A DNA stretch of 64,000 nt, from NCBI GenBank assembly GCA_000421065.1, contig ATWD01000002.1, positions 1 through 64,000 on the forward strand. Reading direction: 5' to 3'. Origin of the DNA: Acidobacteriaceae bacterium TAA 166. GTDB lineage: Bacteria; Acidobacteriota; Terriglobia; Terriglobales; Acidobacteriaceae. The notes beneath the pieces are model-generated. The model did not search any database. It saw only the letters and a program-made list of their open reading frames with translations, and was not told where the DNA came from. This document shows, one piece after another, positions 46,852 through 55,505 of this stretch (position 1 is its first letter; each line of letters starts with the position of its first letter). The position numbers and the translations under genes are program-made.

Positions 46852-47649
46852 TCAGACGAGGCTTTCCAGGATTCCTCCATCCGCACGGTAGGTACTGCCT
46901 GTCGTTGCAGAGGAGAACTCTGAACAAAGGTAAACCACAAGGTTGGTGACCTCTTCGACCGTGTGAACTCTTCCATCAACGGAAGTTGGGTAACGTTGTT
47001 TAACGGCAGTCGCGCCGAAGGTATACAGGTCAGTGTCCGGGCTAGGCAACATCGCTCTGAGTACGGTTTCCGTGCCTTCCGTCATGGTCACACCGATGAG
47101 CACGGCGTTCACGGTGACGCCAGAATCACCGGCGATTTTTGCCAAGCCTCGGGAGAGGCTCAGTACCGCTGCCCGCGTAAAAGCGTAATCAAGGGAGTCT
47201 GGCGTTGCGATTACCGCTTCTACAGAGCTAAGGAAGAGAACGCGCCCCCATCCCCGGTCCATCATCTGTCGCAGGTAGCCTCGTGTACAACGGACGCCAG
47301 GCATAACACTTGCCTGAAAGGACGTATCCCACTCCTCATCCGGAGTGTCGAAGAAGTTTTTGGGGGTCCAATTCTTCGCGAGGCTATTCACAAGGATGTC
47401 GCACGACGGCTCCGCCTCCACGAGCGAAGAGCAGCCTGCGGCTGTGGTGAGGTCTGCAACATGCGAGCGAACTGACGCGCCTGGAACTGCTTGAAGAATG
47501 CGATCTCTCGCCGCTTGAAGTTTTTCGCCATACCTTCCGGTGAGAACCACGGTTGCACCGGCTGCTGCGAGAGCGACAGCAGAGCCCCAACCTAGCCCTG
47601 CAGATGAACCAGTGACGATTGCTGTTTTCCCAGTGAGCTCAATCTTCAT
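46852..47649 (-). CDS. SDR-family oxidoreductase with altered active site
   Basis: 265 residues. The cofactor loop TGSSAGLGWG and SSVEA serine are present, but the usual NNAG is NSLA and the catalytic YxxxK reads YAFTR, with Arg in place of Lys. Otherwise it ends like a normal SDR (TTGSTYRADGGILESLV). It may act with altered kinetics or be non-catalytic. The ATG at 47649 is better than 47667. Probably controlled by the AraC regulator just upstream on the same strand. Part of a small accessory patch. Confidence 0.87.
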   Translation of the reverse strand: MKIELTGKTAIVTGSSAGLGWGSAVALAAAGATVVLTGRYGEKLQAARDRILQAVPGASVRSHVADLTTAAGCSSLVEAEPSCDILVNSLAKNWTPKNFFDTPDEEWDTSFQASVMPGVRCTRGYLRQMMDRGWGRVLFLSSVEAVIATPDSLDYAFTRAAVLSLSRGLAKIAGDSGVTVNAVLIGVTMTEGTETVLRAMLPSPDTDLYTFGATAVKQRYPTSVDGRVHTVEEVTNLVVYLCSEFSSATTGSTYRADGGILESLV

Positions 47650-47778
47650 ATGAAGTGTCCCTTCCACAGCAGATCCAAGGCACAGACTGTTCTGTCCAGG
47701 AGATAAGGACCTGCTGCTTCAGCTTTGAATTTCTAAGAGCGGCCGCGACGGTATGCTCGCCCCTAGCTGATTGAAATG

Positions 47779-48750
47779 CTAGGCGCGAAGATCGACGGCG
47801 TCTTGGAGATTCTTGCGGCTGCGCGGAGACATAAGCTGACCCGGTGTCACACCGCAAATCCGCTTGATCCAGTGGTGGAGGTGACTCTGATCACTGAAGC
47901 CGGTCATTGCGGCGACCTCGACCAAGGTATGCCTGCCAGCAGCGATCAGAGTGCGAGCACGCTCGATACGCTTGCGCACCACAAATCGGTGAGGACTCAC
48001 GCCGACACACTTTTTAAACGCATGCGCAAAGCGAAACTTCTCACATCCAGCGACCCTGGCCATATCCTCAAGATCAAACGATTCAGCAATGTATTCCGCG
48101 ACGTAATGGCTCAAACGCCTCAGAGCTTCGGGGCCCAGAGTGCCATATGCAACAGGTCTTGCCTCGCTGAAGCGGTGTTCAACAAGATGTCGCAAAAGCG
48201 CATCCACGACACTGCTCCAAAGAAGTACACCGTTGGGGTGGCCCTTGCATACCTCAGACTCCAGCAACGTGGTTAGCCTTGACAGTTTGTTGTCAAGGCC
48301 ATTCATATTCGGAAGGAGTTGTCGGTTGTAAAGGCCAGATTGCGCTTGGACCATCGCAAGACATTCTGTATTAACTTCGAGGACCACTCCACTCACCGGC
48401 CCGAGGAACTCAACGCTGTAGTCTGCCCCGGCAGGGCCGATGCAAATCGAACCTGGACGGGTCTGGTGCTCAAGACGTTCCCCCGCCATCATGTGCTGAG
48501 TGAGTACAGGCTGCGAGTCCATCACGCCAATGAGATGGTTCTTCGATGTCCCCTTCAGGAGCACCTGACTAGAATAGGAAGTGCGCAGAAGTGTGACACC
48601 ATAATTGCCAGTCGGACGTGCCCAAATCGGAAGATTCGGCCGAACTCGATGCAGAGCGTCAGTAGTGATCTCTCGGAGACTCGGGGATAGGTCGATTTCT
48701 GGCCTTTTTCCGTTGGCTATGGCAGCCGTGTGATCCACATTGCGTCTCAA
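47779..48750 (-). CDS. AraC-family transcriptional regulator
   Basis: 323 residues. The C-terminal 100 residues are a double helix-turn-helix: LEDMARVAGCEKFRFAHAFK, then GVSPHRFVVRKRIERARTLI, and LVEVAAMTGFSDQSHLHHWI. The N-terminal part (GVTLLRTSYSSQVLLKGTSK, GERLEHQTRPGSICIGPAGA) is a cupin-like effector domain of the AraC_binding_2 kind. It lies 129 bp upstream of the SDR gene in the same orientation, and the two were probably acquired together. Confidence 0.92.
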   Translation of the reverse strand: MRRNVDHTAAIANGKRPEIDLSPSLREITTDALHRVRPNLPIWARPTGNYGVTLLRTSYSSQVLLKGTSKNHLIGVMDSQPVLTQHMMAGERLEHQTRPGSICIGPAGADYSVEFLGPVSGVVLEVNTECLAMVQAQSGLYNRQLLPNMNGLDNKLSRLTTLLESEVCKGHPNGVLLWSSVVDALLRHLVEHRFSEARPVAYGTLGPEALRRLSHYVAEYIAESFDLEDMARVAGCEKFRFAHAFKKCVGVSPHRFVVRKRIERARTLIAAGRHTLVEVAAMTGFSDQSHLHHWIKRICGVTPGQLMSPRSRKNLQDAVDLRA

Positions 48751-49479
48751 TCTTTACCTCAATCCTATGGCGATAGGCTCGGCGGAACCGTCGCATTTTG
48801 CCTTCTCAGGGGGCACCCCTCCCACAATTTTAGAAGATTGCATATGAGACCAACATTGCTTGAGCGGAGGTTTTCGCCTCCACGATGTTGATCGACCACA
48901 TTCGCTCAGACACTGTCCAGATCTATCCCGATGCGTTCACATTGTGCTTCGGTATCCGCCGACTTGAGCTCCTGGTTTAGTGGAAGTCACGGGGATTCTG
49001 TCGGACGACAGTTCATAGAGCGAGCGGGCCACTATGTGAATCGGCCAATCCTTCTGGATTGGCCTTCTGCTCCAATAAACTTCACCTGCGAAACCACATG
49101 GGATGCGTTCAGTCATAACCCTGCTGACCGCGTAGTCCGCAACGAGTGGCTCTTTTGGGGTCATCGCTTCAAGAGAAGATTCGCTTGTCTCCTCCCGAGG
49201 CCATTGGCTCTGCTGCATGAGCAGCGATCCTTCGGGTTTCTCGGCATGTTCGACCTGCCAAAGTGCATCACGGCGATGTTCCACACTATCGAGTGTGTTG
49301 CATGAGTTCGTCCAACGGGCCAATCCGGGTCGAAGTAACCGGGCGCACTCTGCGCGCGGATGGGAATTGGGCACAATAGCAGATTCGATCTGGACCCGGA
49401 TTGTGGAGCGGGAGGGGGGAGCGTATTCACCTTATATTCATCTAAGCATGGGGAGATGGGGCACCTGATTTGTGACGCC
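48751..49479. other. Intergenic stretch, no gene recognised
   Basis: No family pattern on either strand over 730 bases. A perfect hairpin GGCCAATCC-TTCT-GGATTGGCC lies at 49043-49064. GATGGGGCAC at about 49454 repeats a text also seen near 40.7 kb. It probably marks the right edge of the 45.8-49.4 kb patch. Confidence 0.4.
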
Positions 49480-50784
49480 TCAGGCTTTGGCGAAGGGATC
49501 TTCGAGCGAGGGGCTTTGCGGGGTGAACATGTCGCCTCCATTGGGGGTGACGACCCAGTCGTCTTCGAGGCGGATGCCGAACTCGCCGACGATGTAGATT
49601 CCGGGCTCGTCGGAGAAGGTCATGTTGGATTCGAGAGGAAGGGTGTTGCCTCCGACGAGATAGGGCCACTCGTGGCCGTCCATGCCGATGCCGTGGCCGA
49701 GCCGATGGCTGAAGTGCTTGTAGCCGGGGCCGTAGCCCGCGTCGGTGATGACCTTGCGGGCGGCTGCGTCGACGGACTCGCAGGGGGCTCCGGCTTTGCC
49801 TGCGGCGAGGGCGGCGGACTGGGCCTTGTGGACGATGTCGAAGACCTGCTTCTGCTTGTCGGTGGCTTTGCCGAGGACGAAGGAGCGGGAGATGTCGGAC
49901 TCGTAGCCTTCGACGGTACAGCCGTCGTCGAGCAGGATGATCTGGCCTTCTTTGATGACCTGGGGTTGGAGCGAGCCGTGGGGCAGGGCGGAGTACTCGG
50001 CGACCTGGCAGGAGGCGTTGCCGGGGAAGCCGGTGCGGTCGTAGGCGGCGGAGATGAGGTCGGAGACGTGGCGGTTGGTCATGCCGGGCTCGAGCGACTT
50101 GAAGGCGGCCTCGTAGACCTTGAGGGTGTTGTCGTTGGCGAGGCGCATGAGGGCTAGTTCGGTGGGGGATTTTACGGCGCGGCAGCCTGCGGTGACGGGG
50201 GTTCCGCTGACGGCGGTGAGAGTGGGGCTCGAGTGGGCGATGCCGTCGGCGAAGGCGAACTGGGTGCGCTCTTCGACGCCGATCTTTCCGGTGGTGATGC
50301 CGGAGTCTTTGAGAGCTTTGGCGAGGAGGGTGTAGGGGCTCTCGTCTTCGTTCCAGGTGTAGACGCGGGTGGTGGAGGCCTGCGGGAGGGATGCGGGTTT
50401 GGCCTCCATACGTTCGCGGACGCGGCCTTCTTCAAAGACGGGGCAGACGATGAAGGGCGCGCCCTTGGCGGGGAGGACCCAGGCGAAGAAGCGCTCGGAC
50501 TGGCCCCAGCGCAGGCCGGTGAAGTAGGTGAGCGAGGTTCCGGTACAGATGACGAGGGCATCGAGTTTATTTTTGGCGAGGAGTTCGCGGGCGCGCTCGA
50601 CGCGGTGTTCGCGCTCTTCGAGGGTGATGGGGACGGCCTCGGATCTGCGGCTGGTGAGGGCGGCGATGGCGGGCGGGAGCTTGAGGTCGGGAGAAGAAAG
50701 CGCTGGGCGCTGGGCTTCGAGCGGCAGGGACGGGAGCGCGGCGGCTGCGGAGGCGGCGAAGAGGAAGCTTCTTCTGGAGGGCAT
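49480..50784 (-). CDS. Exported M24-family metallopeptidase (Xaa-Pro aminopeptidase-like)
   Basis: 434 residues from the ATG at 50784. A twin-arginine-like signal (MPSRRSFLFAASAAAALPS) suggests export of the folded enzyme. The pita-bread metal ligands are visible: Asp in LLDDGCTVEGYESDISRSF, His in HRLGHGIGMDGHEWP, Glu in FSDEPGIYI and Glu in GIRLEDDWVV. A creatinase-like N-terminal domain occupies residues 45-190. It removes N-terminal residues before proline or a similar bond. The extended frame to 50904 reads through repeat DNA and is rejected. Confidence 0.93.
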   Translation of the reverse strand: MPSRRSFLFAASAAAALPSLPLEAQRPALSSPDLKLPPAIAALTSRRSEAVPITLEEREHRVERARELLAKNKLDALVICTGTSLTYFTGLRWGQSERFFAWVLPAKGAPFIVCPVFEEGRVRERMEAKPASLPQASTTRVYTWNEDESPYTLLAKALKDSGITTGKIGVEERTQFAFADGIAHSSPTLTAVSGTPVTAGCRAVKSPTELALMRLANDNTLKVYEAAFKSLEPGMTNRHVSDLISAAYDRTGFPGNASCQVAEYSALPHGSLQPQVIKEGQIILLDDGCTVEGYESDISRSFVLGKATDKQKQVFDIVHKAQSAALAAGKAGAPCESVDAAARKVITDAGYGPGYKHFSHRLGHGIGMDGHEWPYLVGGNTLPLESNMTFSDEPGIYIVGEFGIRLEDDWVVTPNGGDMFTPQSPSLEDPFAKA

Positions 50785-50803
50785 GTGCGGAATTGTAACC
50801 TGC

Positions 50804-50980
50804 ATGTGGCCTGCCGGCCGGGCCCCTGCGCGTGGGGCGGTCAATTCGTGACATGTGTGCGCCCTTCGGGGTGGGGCTCCCGTTGGTCGCTTTGTGCCGA
50901 CCAACGGGAGGCTGTGCCGAAGGCGGTATACGAGTCACCAAGTGACCGCCCCCCCGCGCAGTGGGCCCTAGCGGCAGCGC
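50804..50980. repeat. Palindromic repeat, near-complete copy
   Basis: GTGGCCTGCCGGCCGGGCCC and GGGGCGGTCAATTCGTGACA on the left, GTCACCAAGTGACCGCCC and GCGCAGTGGGCCC on the right, with the inner CTCCCGTTGGTCG / CCGACCAACGGGAG stem. Same architecture as 42577-42776 with a shorter loop. Sits 20 bp upstream of the M24 gene start, between it and fbp. Confidence 0.8.
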
Positions 50981-51110
50981 CTGTCCTTAGATATGCAGAG
51001 TTGTTCGCGATAGTCTGTGGAGTGAGGATTCGAGTAGATCGGGATGGGGGCGAGGTGTTAGTTTCGAGGTCTGGATTCAAATCGGAAAGTTTTTTCATGG
51101 TGAAACCGCG

Positions 51111-52130
51111 ATGACGACGATGATTACGACCGTGCAGCAGCACATTCTGCAACAGCAACAGGAGCTTTTGAAGTCGACCGGGCGCGAGGCCTCGGGGACA
51201 TTCAGCTGGCTGCTGAGCGGGATTACGCTGGCGACCAAGATGATCGAGGCGAAGATTCGCGCGGGCGGTCTGAGCGATGTTCTGGGCGCGGCGGGCGCGG
51301 AGAATGTGCAGGGCGAGCAGCAGCAGAAGCTGGACGTCTACGCCAACCAGGCGATGCTGCACTGCCTGGGTCTGCGCGACAGCGTGGCGGCGCTGGTGAG
51401 CGAGGAGGACGAGGAGCCGGTGACGTTCAACCGCGATGCGGAGACGGGCAAGTACATTCTGGTCTTCGATCCTCTGGATGGGTCGAGCAATATCGACGTG
51501 AATGTGAATGTGGGGACGATCTTCAGCGTGCTGCGCAGGATGCCGGCGGAGCTGGGGACGCTGGAGGAATCGATCCTGCAGCCGGGGTTCCGGCAGGTGG
51601 CGGCGGGATATGTGGTGTATGGTCCTTCGACGGTGCTGGTGTACACGACCGGCAACGGTGTACATGGATTTACGCTGGACCCGAAGATCGGCGCGTTTGT
51701 TCTGAGCAACGAGCGGATGCGGATGCCGGAGCAGGGAAGCTACTACTCGGTGAACGAGGCGAATGCGGCGGGGTGGCCGGAGGAGTATCGAGCGTATGTG
51801 GCGATGCTGCGCGAGGGCAGGCTGGGCAAGACGTACAGCTCGCGCTATATCGGGAGCCTGGTGGCGGACTTTCACCGGACGCTGCTGAAGGGTGGGGTGT
51901 TCTTGTATCCGCCGACGGAGAAGCAGGCGAAGGGCAAGCTGAGGCTGCTGTACGAGGCGAATCCGCTGGCATTTATCGCGGAGCAGGCGGGCGGGATGGC
52001 GACAAATGGAGCGGGGCGGATTCTGGATATTCGTCCGGAGGGGATTCATCAGCGGACGCCGTTCTGCGTGGGAAGCGTGCGCGAGATGGAGGCGCTGAAA
52101 GAGGTGCTGGCGGGGGCTGTGGCTTCGTGA
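51111..52130 (+). CDS. fbp: Class I fructose-1,6-bisphosphatase
   Basis: 339 residues. The class I signature FDPLDGSSNIDVNVNVGTIF is split by short residues around position 120, with metal-binding LVSEEDEEP before it and YSSRYIGSLVADFHRTLLKG near 255. It removes the 1-phosphate in gluconeogenesis. Its stop codon overlaps the GTG start of a small downstream gene (GTGA). ATG chosen at 51111; no strong ribosome site. The mutual spacing implies a two-gene operon. Confidence 0.97.
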   Translation: MTTMITTVQQHILQQQQELLKSTGREASGTFSWLLSGITLATKMIEAKIRAGGLSDVLGAAGAENVQGEQQQKLDVYANQAMLHCLGLRDSVAALVSEEDEEPVTFNRDAETGKYILVFDPLDGSSNIDVNVNVGTIFSVLRRMPAELGTLEESILQPGFRQVAAGYVVYGPSTVLVYTTGNGVHGFTLDPKIGAFVLSNERMRMPEQGSYYSVNEANAAGWPEEYRAYVAMLREGRLGKTYSSRYIGSLVADFHRTLLKGGVFLYPPTEKQAKGKLRLLYEANPLAFIAEQAGGMATNGAGRILDIRPEGIHQRTPFCVGSVREMEALKEVLAGAVAS

Positions 52131-52390
52131 GTTTTCGGGCGACGGTGGTGGATATCCGCGAGGAGCGGAGGGTCTCAGGGCGGCAACGCTGGCAGATTTT
52201 GCTGGATCACACGGATTTTTCGGCTGGCGATACGGGCGTGCTGGAGGCGGTGGCGCGGAGCGGGGCTCGGCTTGCGGTTGAGGTGCTTGGGGTGGTCGAG
52301 GAGGACGAGGAGCTGTGGCATCAGGTGGAGAAGCCGCTGATGGCCGGTACTTCCGTTACGGGATCCGTTGAGCGGAAGACTTCTTCCTGA
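52127..52390 (+). CDS. Small conserved-looking protein coupled to fbp
   Basis: 87 residues, starting with GTG at 52127 and overlapping the fbp stop by 4 bases. The sequence (SFRATVVDIREERRVSGRQR, WQILLDHTDFSAGD) is well formed, acidic at the end, with no membrane segments or known motif. Codon use is like the core genes, which supports a real gene. The tight coupling suggests a role tied to Fbp or sugar metabolism. No family recognised. Confidence 0.65.
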   Translation: MSFRATVVDIREERRVSGRQRWQILLDHTDFSAGDTGVLEAVARSGARLAVEVLGVVEEDEELWHQVEKPLMAGTSVTGSVERKTSS

Positions 52391-52456
52391 TACACTTGGA
52401 CAGTCGTCTCGAGGTCAGGATCGCCGATGGTGTGGGCGAGGCGTGACGCTCGGTGG

Positions 52457-52532
52457 GGGGCTGTAGCTCAGTTGGGAGAGCGCCTCGTTCGCAACGAGGA
52501 GGTCAGCGGTTCGATCCCGCTCAGCTCCACCA
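52457..52532 (+). tRNA. tRNA-Ala, anticodon CGC
   Basis: A 76-nt cloverleaf: acceptor GGGGCTG pairs with CAGCTCC (one G-U), D-arm GCTCAGTTGGGAGAGC, anticodon stem CCTCG/CGAGG around loop TTCGCAA with anticodon CGC (reads GCG), TpsiC arm with GGTTCGATCCC, and an encoded 3' ACCA. Standing alone after the fbp operon. Confidence 0.96.
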
Positions 52533-52614
52533 GATTTCAATCACTCTGTGGGAATCTGAATTAGATAATTTGGATTAGATGAATAGATAAAGATCAGCGA
52601 ACATCGACGAGTGT

Positions 52615-52651
52615 GCTTGCGCAGTGAGCCCGTCGGCAAGCCATCGTTTTT
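52615..52651. repeat. Palindromic repeat, short fragment
   Basis: TGCGCAGTGAGCCCGTCGGC followed by AAGCCATCGTTTTTCC corresponds to the right arm of the 200-bp palindrome in reverse orientation. Only this arm is present, 38 bp past the stop of the kinase gene. Confidence 0.6.
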
Positions 52652-52688
52652 CCTCCTAAAATCGTGAATTTGAATAGGTCGATATTGC

Positions 52689-54623
52689 CTAGGGCACGAC
52701 GGAGAAGCCGGTCTGCTGGGTGCGGTCGCCGACGGTGACGCTCAGGTGTGCGAAGCCGGCAGGAGTTTGCGCGGGAATCTGGTAGTGCGAGGTGGCGCAG
52801 TGCTGGGTTCCGTTGGTGTGCCAGCGGGTGTGGGGAAGCTCGATGGCGGGCTGGTTGGTGAGCGTGAGCTGAATCTGGAACGGTGGAAGGCCGGAGCTGG
52901 TGGCCAGGAGGTTGACGCGCTCGCCGGGGCGGAAGCGGTTTTTGGCCTCGCAACCGCAGGTGCCCTGGATGCGGGCACAGGTGAGCAGCTCGAAGGGCGG
53001 AGCGCTTGACGGAGCCAGGGGGGCGACGAAGTGGGTCACGATGGGAGCCGGGCGCGGGCTTTCGAGGGCGATGGCTCCGCTGAGGAAGGGACATCCGAAG
53101 ATGGCAGCGGCGAGGGTCCAGGCGATGGGACGAGTACGGGAGTGGAGCCGGTAGATCTCGAGACGCGTTGAGGTGAAGCGCACGAGCCATCGGGTAGCGG
53201 CGAAGGCAAAGACCGCGATCAGGCCGAGCACGAGGTTGGGGCGCGTGGCGAAGAACGCCTCCGAGTAGCGATAGAGTGCGTTGGTGAGGAAACCTCCCAG
53301 CGCCAGGACGCCCAAGGCCTGAAGGAACCGCCTGAGCTGAAAGAGCCGTGCCGAACCGGCGATACACATTAACGCAAAGGTAACGGGGAGGGACATGGCG
53401 GAACGGAAGCTCTGTGTCTGGGCGAGCAGCAGACATTGACCGGCGGAGAGGAAGGGTGCGAGGAAGGTGAGCAGGCGGAGGACGATCTTGCTTTCGAGTG
53501 CGCGGAGGAGGCTTCCGGCCGGACTGAACCGGGAGGTGGGGCGGGGAGGAGGAGGTACGACCGAGGGCCGGGCCGCCGGCCTGGGAGCCGCCGGTTGCTT
53601 CTGCGGCGTGGAGGGGAAGGGATCGAGGCCTTTGAAGAGGACGCTTCGCTCGCACCAAGGGCAGTGCGGAAGGTGGTTGGAGTAGCGATGCTGCCGGTTG
53701 CGGGAGCAGGTCGCGAGCGAGGAGCCGAGAAGGCTGAGGGCCTGTTGCCACTCGGTGGCGGAGGGGCGCTTGAGGGGATCGCGGCTGCCGAGCGAAAAGG
53801 AGCGGACGAAGAGCTGTTGCAGGTGGATGGGAAGAATGTCGATGCGGGGGGCGTAGGGCGGAGGAGTGACGCGTGCGGAGCCGCCGTAGGGGGAGTCGCC
53901 CTGGGCGATGCGCTGGTCGAGCGGGGGAGGGTCGCCGGACCCTCTCCAAACGCCGGAGTATGGATGGTTGCCCTCCATGAGGAACTGGAAGAGGAGGACG
54001 GAGAGGGCGAAGTTGTCCTGGGCCTCGTTGCGGACGGCGCGGCCGAGATCGACGCCGTGGAGCTCGGGTGCGAGGTACTCGGGTTTGGCGACGGTGCAGC
54101 GGAAGACGTTGGAGGGGGTGCTGACCTGCATGGAGTCGCAGTCGACGATGGTGGCGCGGGCGGAGGTGGAGATGAAGAAGTTGCTCTCGTTGAGGTCGCC
54201 GATGACGTAGCCGCGTTGATGGATGGAGGCGACGACGGTGGCGATGTTCTCGGCGGCGGCGACCAGGTAGGCCCAGGTGAAGTTGGGGGCTTCGACGCGA
54301 CGATTTTTAGGATTGAAGATCTTGAAGGCCTCGCGGTACTGGGAGCGATCGAGGCGGGGCATGAGAAAGCCGGCGAAGCTGCTGCCGTCGAAGAGAACGG
54401 CTCGGGGCCAGCAGATGGAGACGTGTCCGGAGGCGAGGGAGGGGTCGTCGGGAGGCTGGGCCACCATGGCGCGAAGCTTGCGCAGACTGTCCTGGGCGGG
54501 CGAATGATAGATCTTGGCGACAAGCGTGGGCTGGCGCGCGATCTCATGGATGACCGCCTCGCCGCCGCGGCCGAGGACCTGGCCTAGATGGTACGACGCT
54601 CCGTTCTCATCACGAAGAGACAT
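52689..54623 (-). CDS. Ser/Thr protein kinase of a VWA-PP2C-kinase triad, with membrane and extracytoplasmic-like C-terminus
   Basis: 644 residues from the ATG at 54623. Kinase domain 10-310: G-loop LGRGGEAV, Lys37 in VAKIYH, catalytic GDLNESN with Asp143 and Asn148, and VDCDS (Asp161/163) replacing DFG, like kinases of TerY-P triads. A Zn-knuckle-like HRYSNHLPHCPWCER follows near 345. Then a Pro-rich linker, about five hydrophobic helices (400-540) and a C-terminal domain with Cys-rich CARIQGTCGCEAKNRF and a beta-sandwich-like end. Typical triad kinases stop after the knuckle. Overlaps PP2C by 14 bp. Confidence 0.88.
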   Translation of the reverse strand: MSLRDENGASYHLGQVLGRGGEAVIHEIARQPTLVAKIYHSPAQDSLRKLRAMVAQPPDDPSLASGHVSICWPRAVLFDGSSFAGFLMPRLDRSQYREAFKIFNPKNRRVEAPNFTWAYLVAAAENIATVVASIHQRGYVIGDLNESNFFISTSARATIVDCDSMQVSTPSNVFRCTVAKPEYLAPELHGVDLGRAVRNEAQDNFALSVLLFQFLMEGNHPYSGVWRGSGDPPPLDQRIAQGDSPYGGSARVTPPPYAPRIDILPIHLQQLFVRSFSLGSRDPLKRPSATEWQQALSLLGSSLATCSRNRQHRYSNHLPHCPWCERSVLFKGLDPFPSTPQKQPAAPRPAARPSVVPPPPRPTSRFSPAGSLLRALESKIVLRLLTFLAPFLSAGQCLLLAQTQSFRSAMSLPVTFALMCIAGSARLFQLRRFLQALGVLALGGFLTNALYRYSEAFFATRPNLVLGLIAVFAFAATRWLVRFTSTRLEIYRLHSRTRPIAWTLAAAIFGCPFLSGAIALESPRPAPIVTHFVAPLAPSSAPPFELLTCARIQGTCGCEAKNRFRPGERVNLLATSSGLPPFQIQLTLTNQPAIELPHTRWHTNGTQHCATSHYQIPAQTPAGFAHLSVTVGDRTQQTGFSVVP

Positions 54624-55374
54624 CGCGGACCGCCAGGACCAGGGTTTTATCGTCGTCGGTTCGTTCGGTGACCTGCGGGGAGGAGAGGAAGGATTCGAGC
54701 GCGGAGGCGCCGGTCTCGTCTGCGGCGGCGAAGCGGAAGAGGGGATCGAAGAAACCGGGGTGGGCGGTGTTGGCGGGGTATTGGATGGCGATGTACTGCA
54801 CGCCGTCGCTGAAGACGGCAATGGCGTCGATGGATTCCGCGGGGAGGACCTGGATGAAGGTGTCCTGCCGGAAGCTGTCGCCGGTGAGGAAGGTGGTGAC
54901 GTTGATGTACTCGCTGTCGGTGACGGGGGTGAGAACGCGCAGGATGCCGTACCGTTCGCGGCAGACGATGGCACCGTCGCCGAGCTGCAGGGTGGCGAGG
55001 ATGTCGCGGGTGACGACGACGAGCAGGAGGGTGGTGGCGAAGTCGCGCAGAGGGCTGCCGGAGGCGGTGTTCTCGAGCGCGGCGCGGGCGTCGTCGAGGG
55101 CGCGGTGGAGGAGGGACCGCCACTGGTTTTCTTCGGTGGGGACGAACTCGGAGAGGCCCCACTCGAGGGCGTTGAGGGCCTCGCGGGAGGCGATGGCGGA
55201 GCCCTGGTCGGAGCGGCTGGCCGAACCGGCTCCATCGGCGATGGCGATCAACAGCGTGCCGTCGTCGAGGACGCGGGTCTGGTGCGCGTCCTGGCAGGGC
55301 GCGCCGCAACGCAGGTGGCTGGTGCCGATGACGGAGCTGCTTTTGATCTTCCAGGATGAAGATGCGGTGGGCAT
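54610..55374 (-). CDS. PP2C-family protein phosphatase of the triad
   Basis: 254 residues. Metal-binding motifs: CQDAH (Asp29), AIADGAGSASRSDQGS (Asp47-Gly48), LQLGDGAIV, FSDGVQY and DDKTLVLAV. This is the short PP2C form that pairs with VWA and kinase genes in TerY-P-like loci, where it is expected to reverse the kinase's action. Ends within the kinase start and begins 15 bp before repeat copy B, which separates it from the VWA gene. No membrane segment, so it is cytoplasmic. Confidence 0.93.
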   Translation of the reverse strand: MPTASSSWKIKSSSVIGTSHLRCGAPCQDAHQTRVLDDGTLLIAIADGAGSASRSDQGSAIASREALNALEWGLSEFVPTEENQWRSLLHRALDDARAALENTASGSPLRDFATTLLLVVVTRDILATLQLGDGAIVCRERYGILRVLTPVTDSEYINVTTFLTGDSFRQDTFIQVLPAESIDAIAVFSDGVQYIAIQYPANTAHPGFFDPLFRFAAADETGASALESFLSSPQVTERTDDDKTLVLAVRDVSS

Positions 55375-55388
55375 GATTGGGGTCGCGC

Positions 55389-55505
55389 TAAAGCAGTTCT
55401 CCTGAGGGTGTGGAGCGAGTTGCGATGGTTTGCGCTGTTTTCTTTGCAGGGAAAACAGCCTTTACTGATCTTCAGGTGCATCACAGCATCGTGAGAACTG
55501 CTCTA
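55389..55505 (-). repeat. Structured intergenic repeat, copy B (117 bp)
   Basis: TAAAGCAGTTCTC (55389-55401) and GAGAACTGCTCTA (55493-55505) are near-perfect inverted ends. The inner hairpin is GCTGTTTTC (55434-55442) with GAAAACAGC (55451-55459) and an 8-base loop; compared with copy A (34204), one stem pair is changed C-G to T-A. It fills the gap between the VWA and PP2C genes, and its TAG end is the VWA stop codon. Confidence 0.8.

Noticed and set aside
52594..53949. 451-residue minus-strand frame overlapping the triad kinase
   Set aside because: Pro/Arg-rich frame offset from the kinase frame, no motif; kinase frame has catalytic residues.
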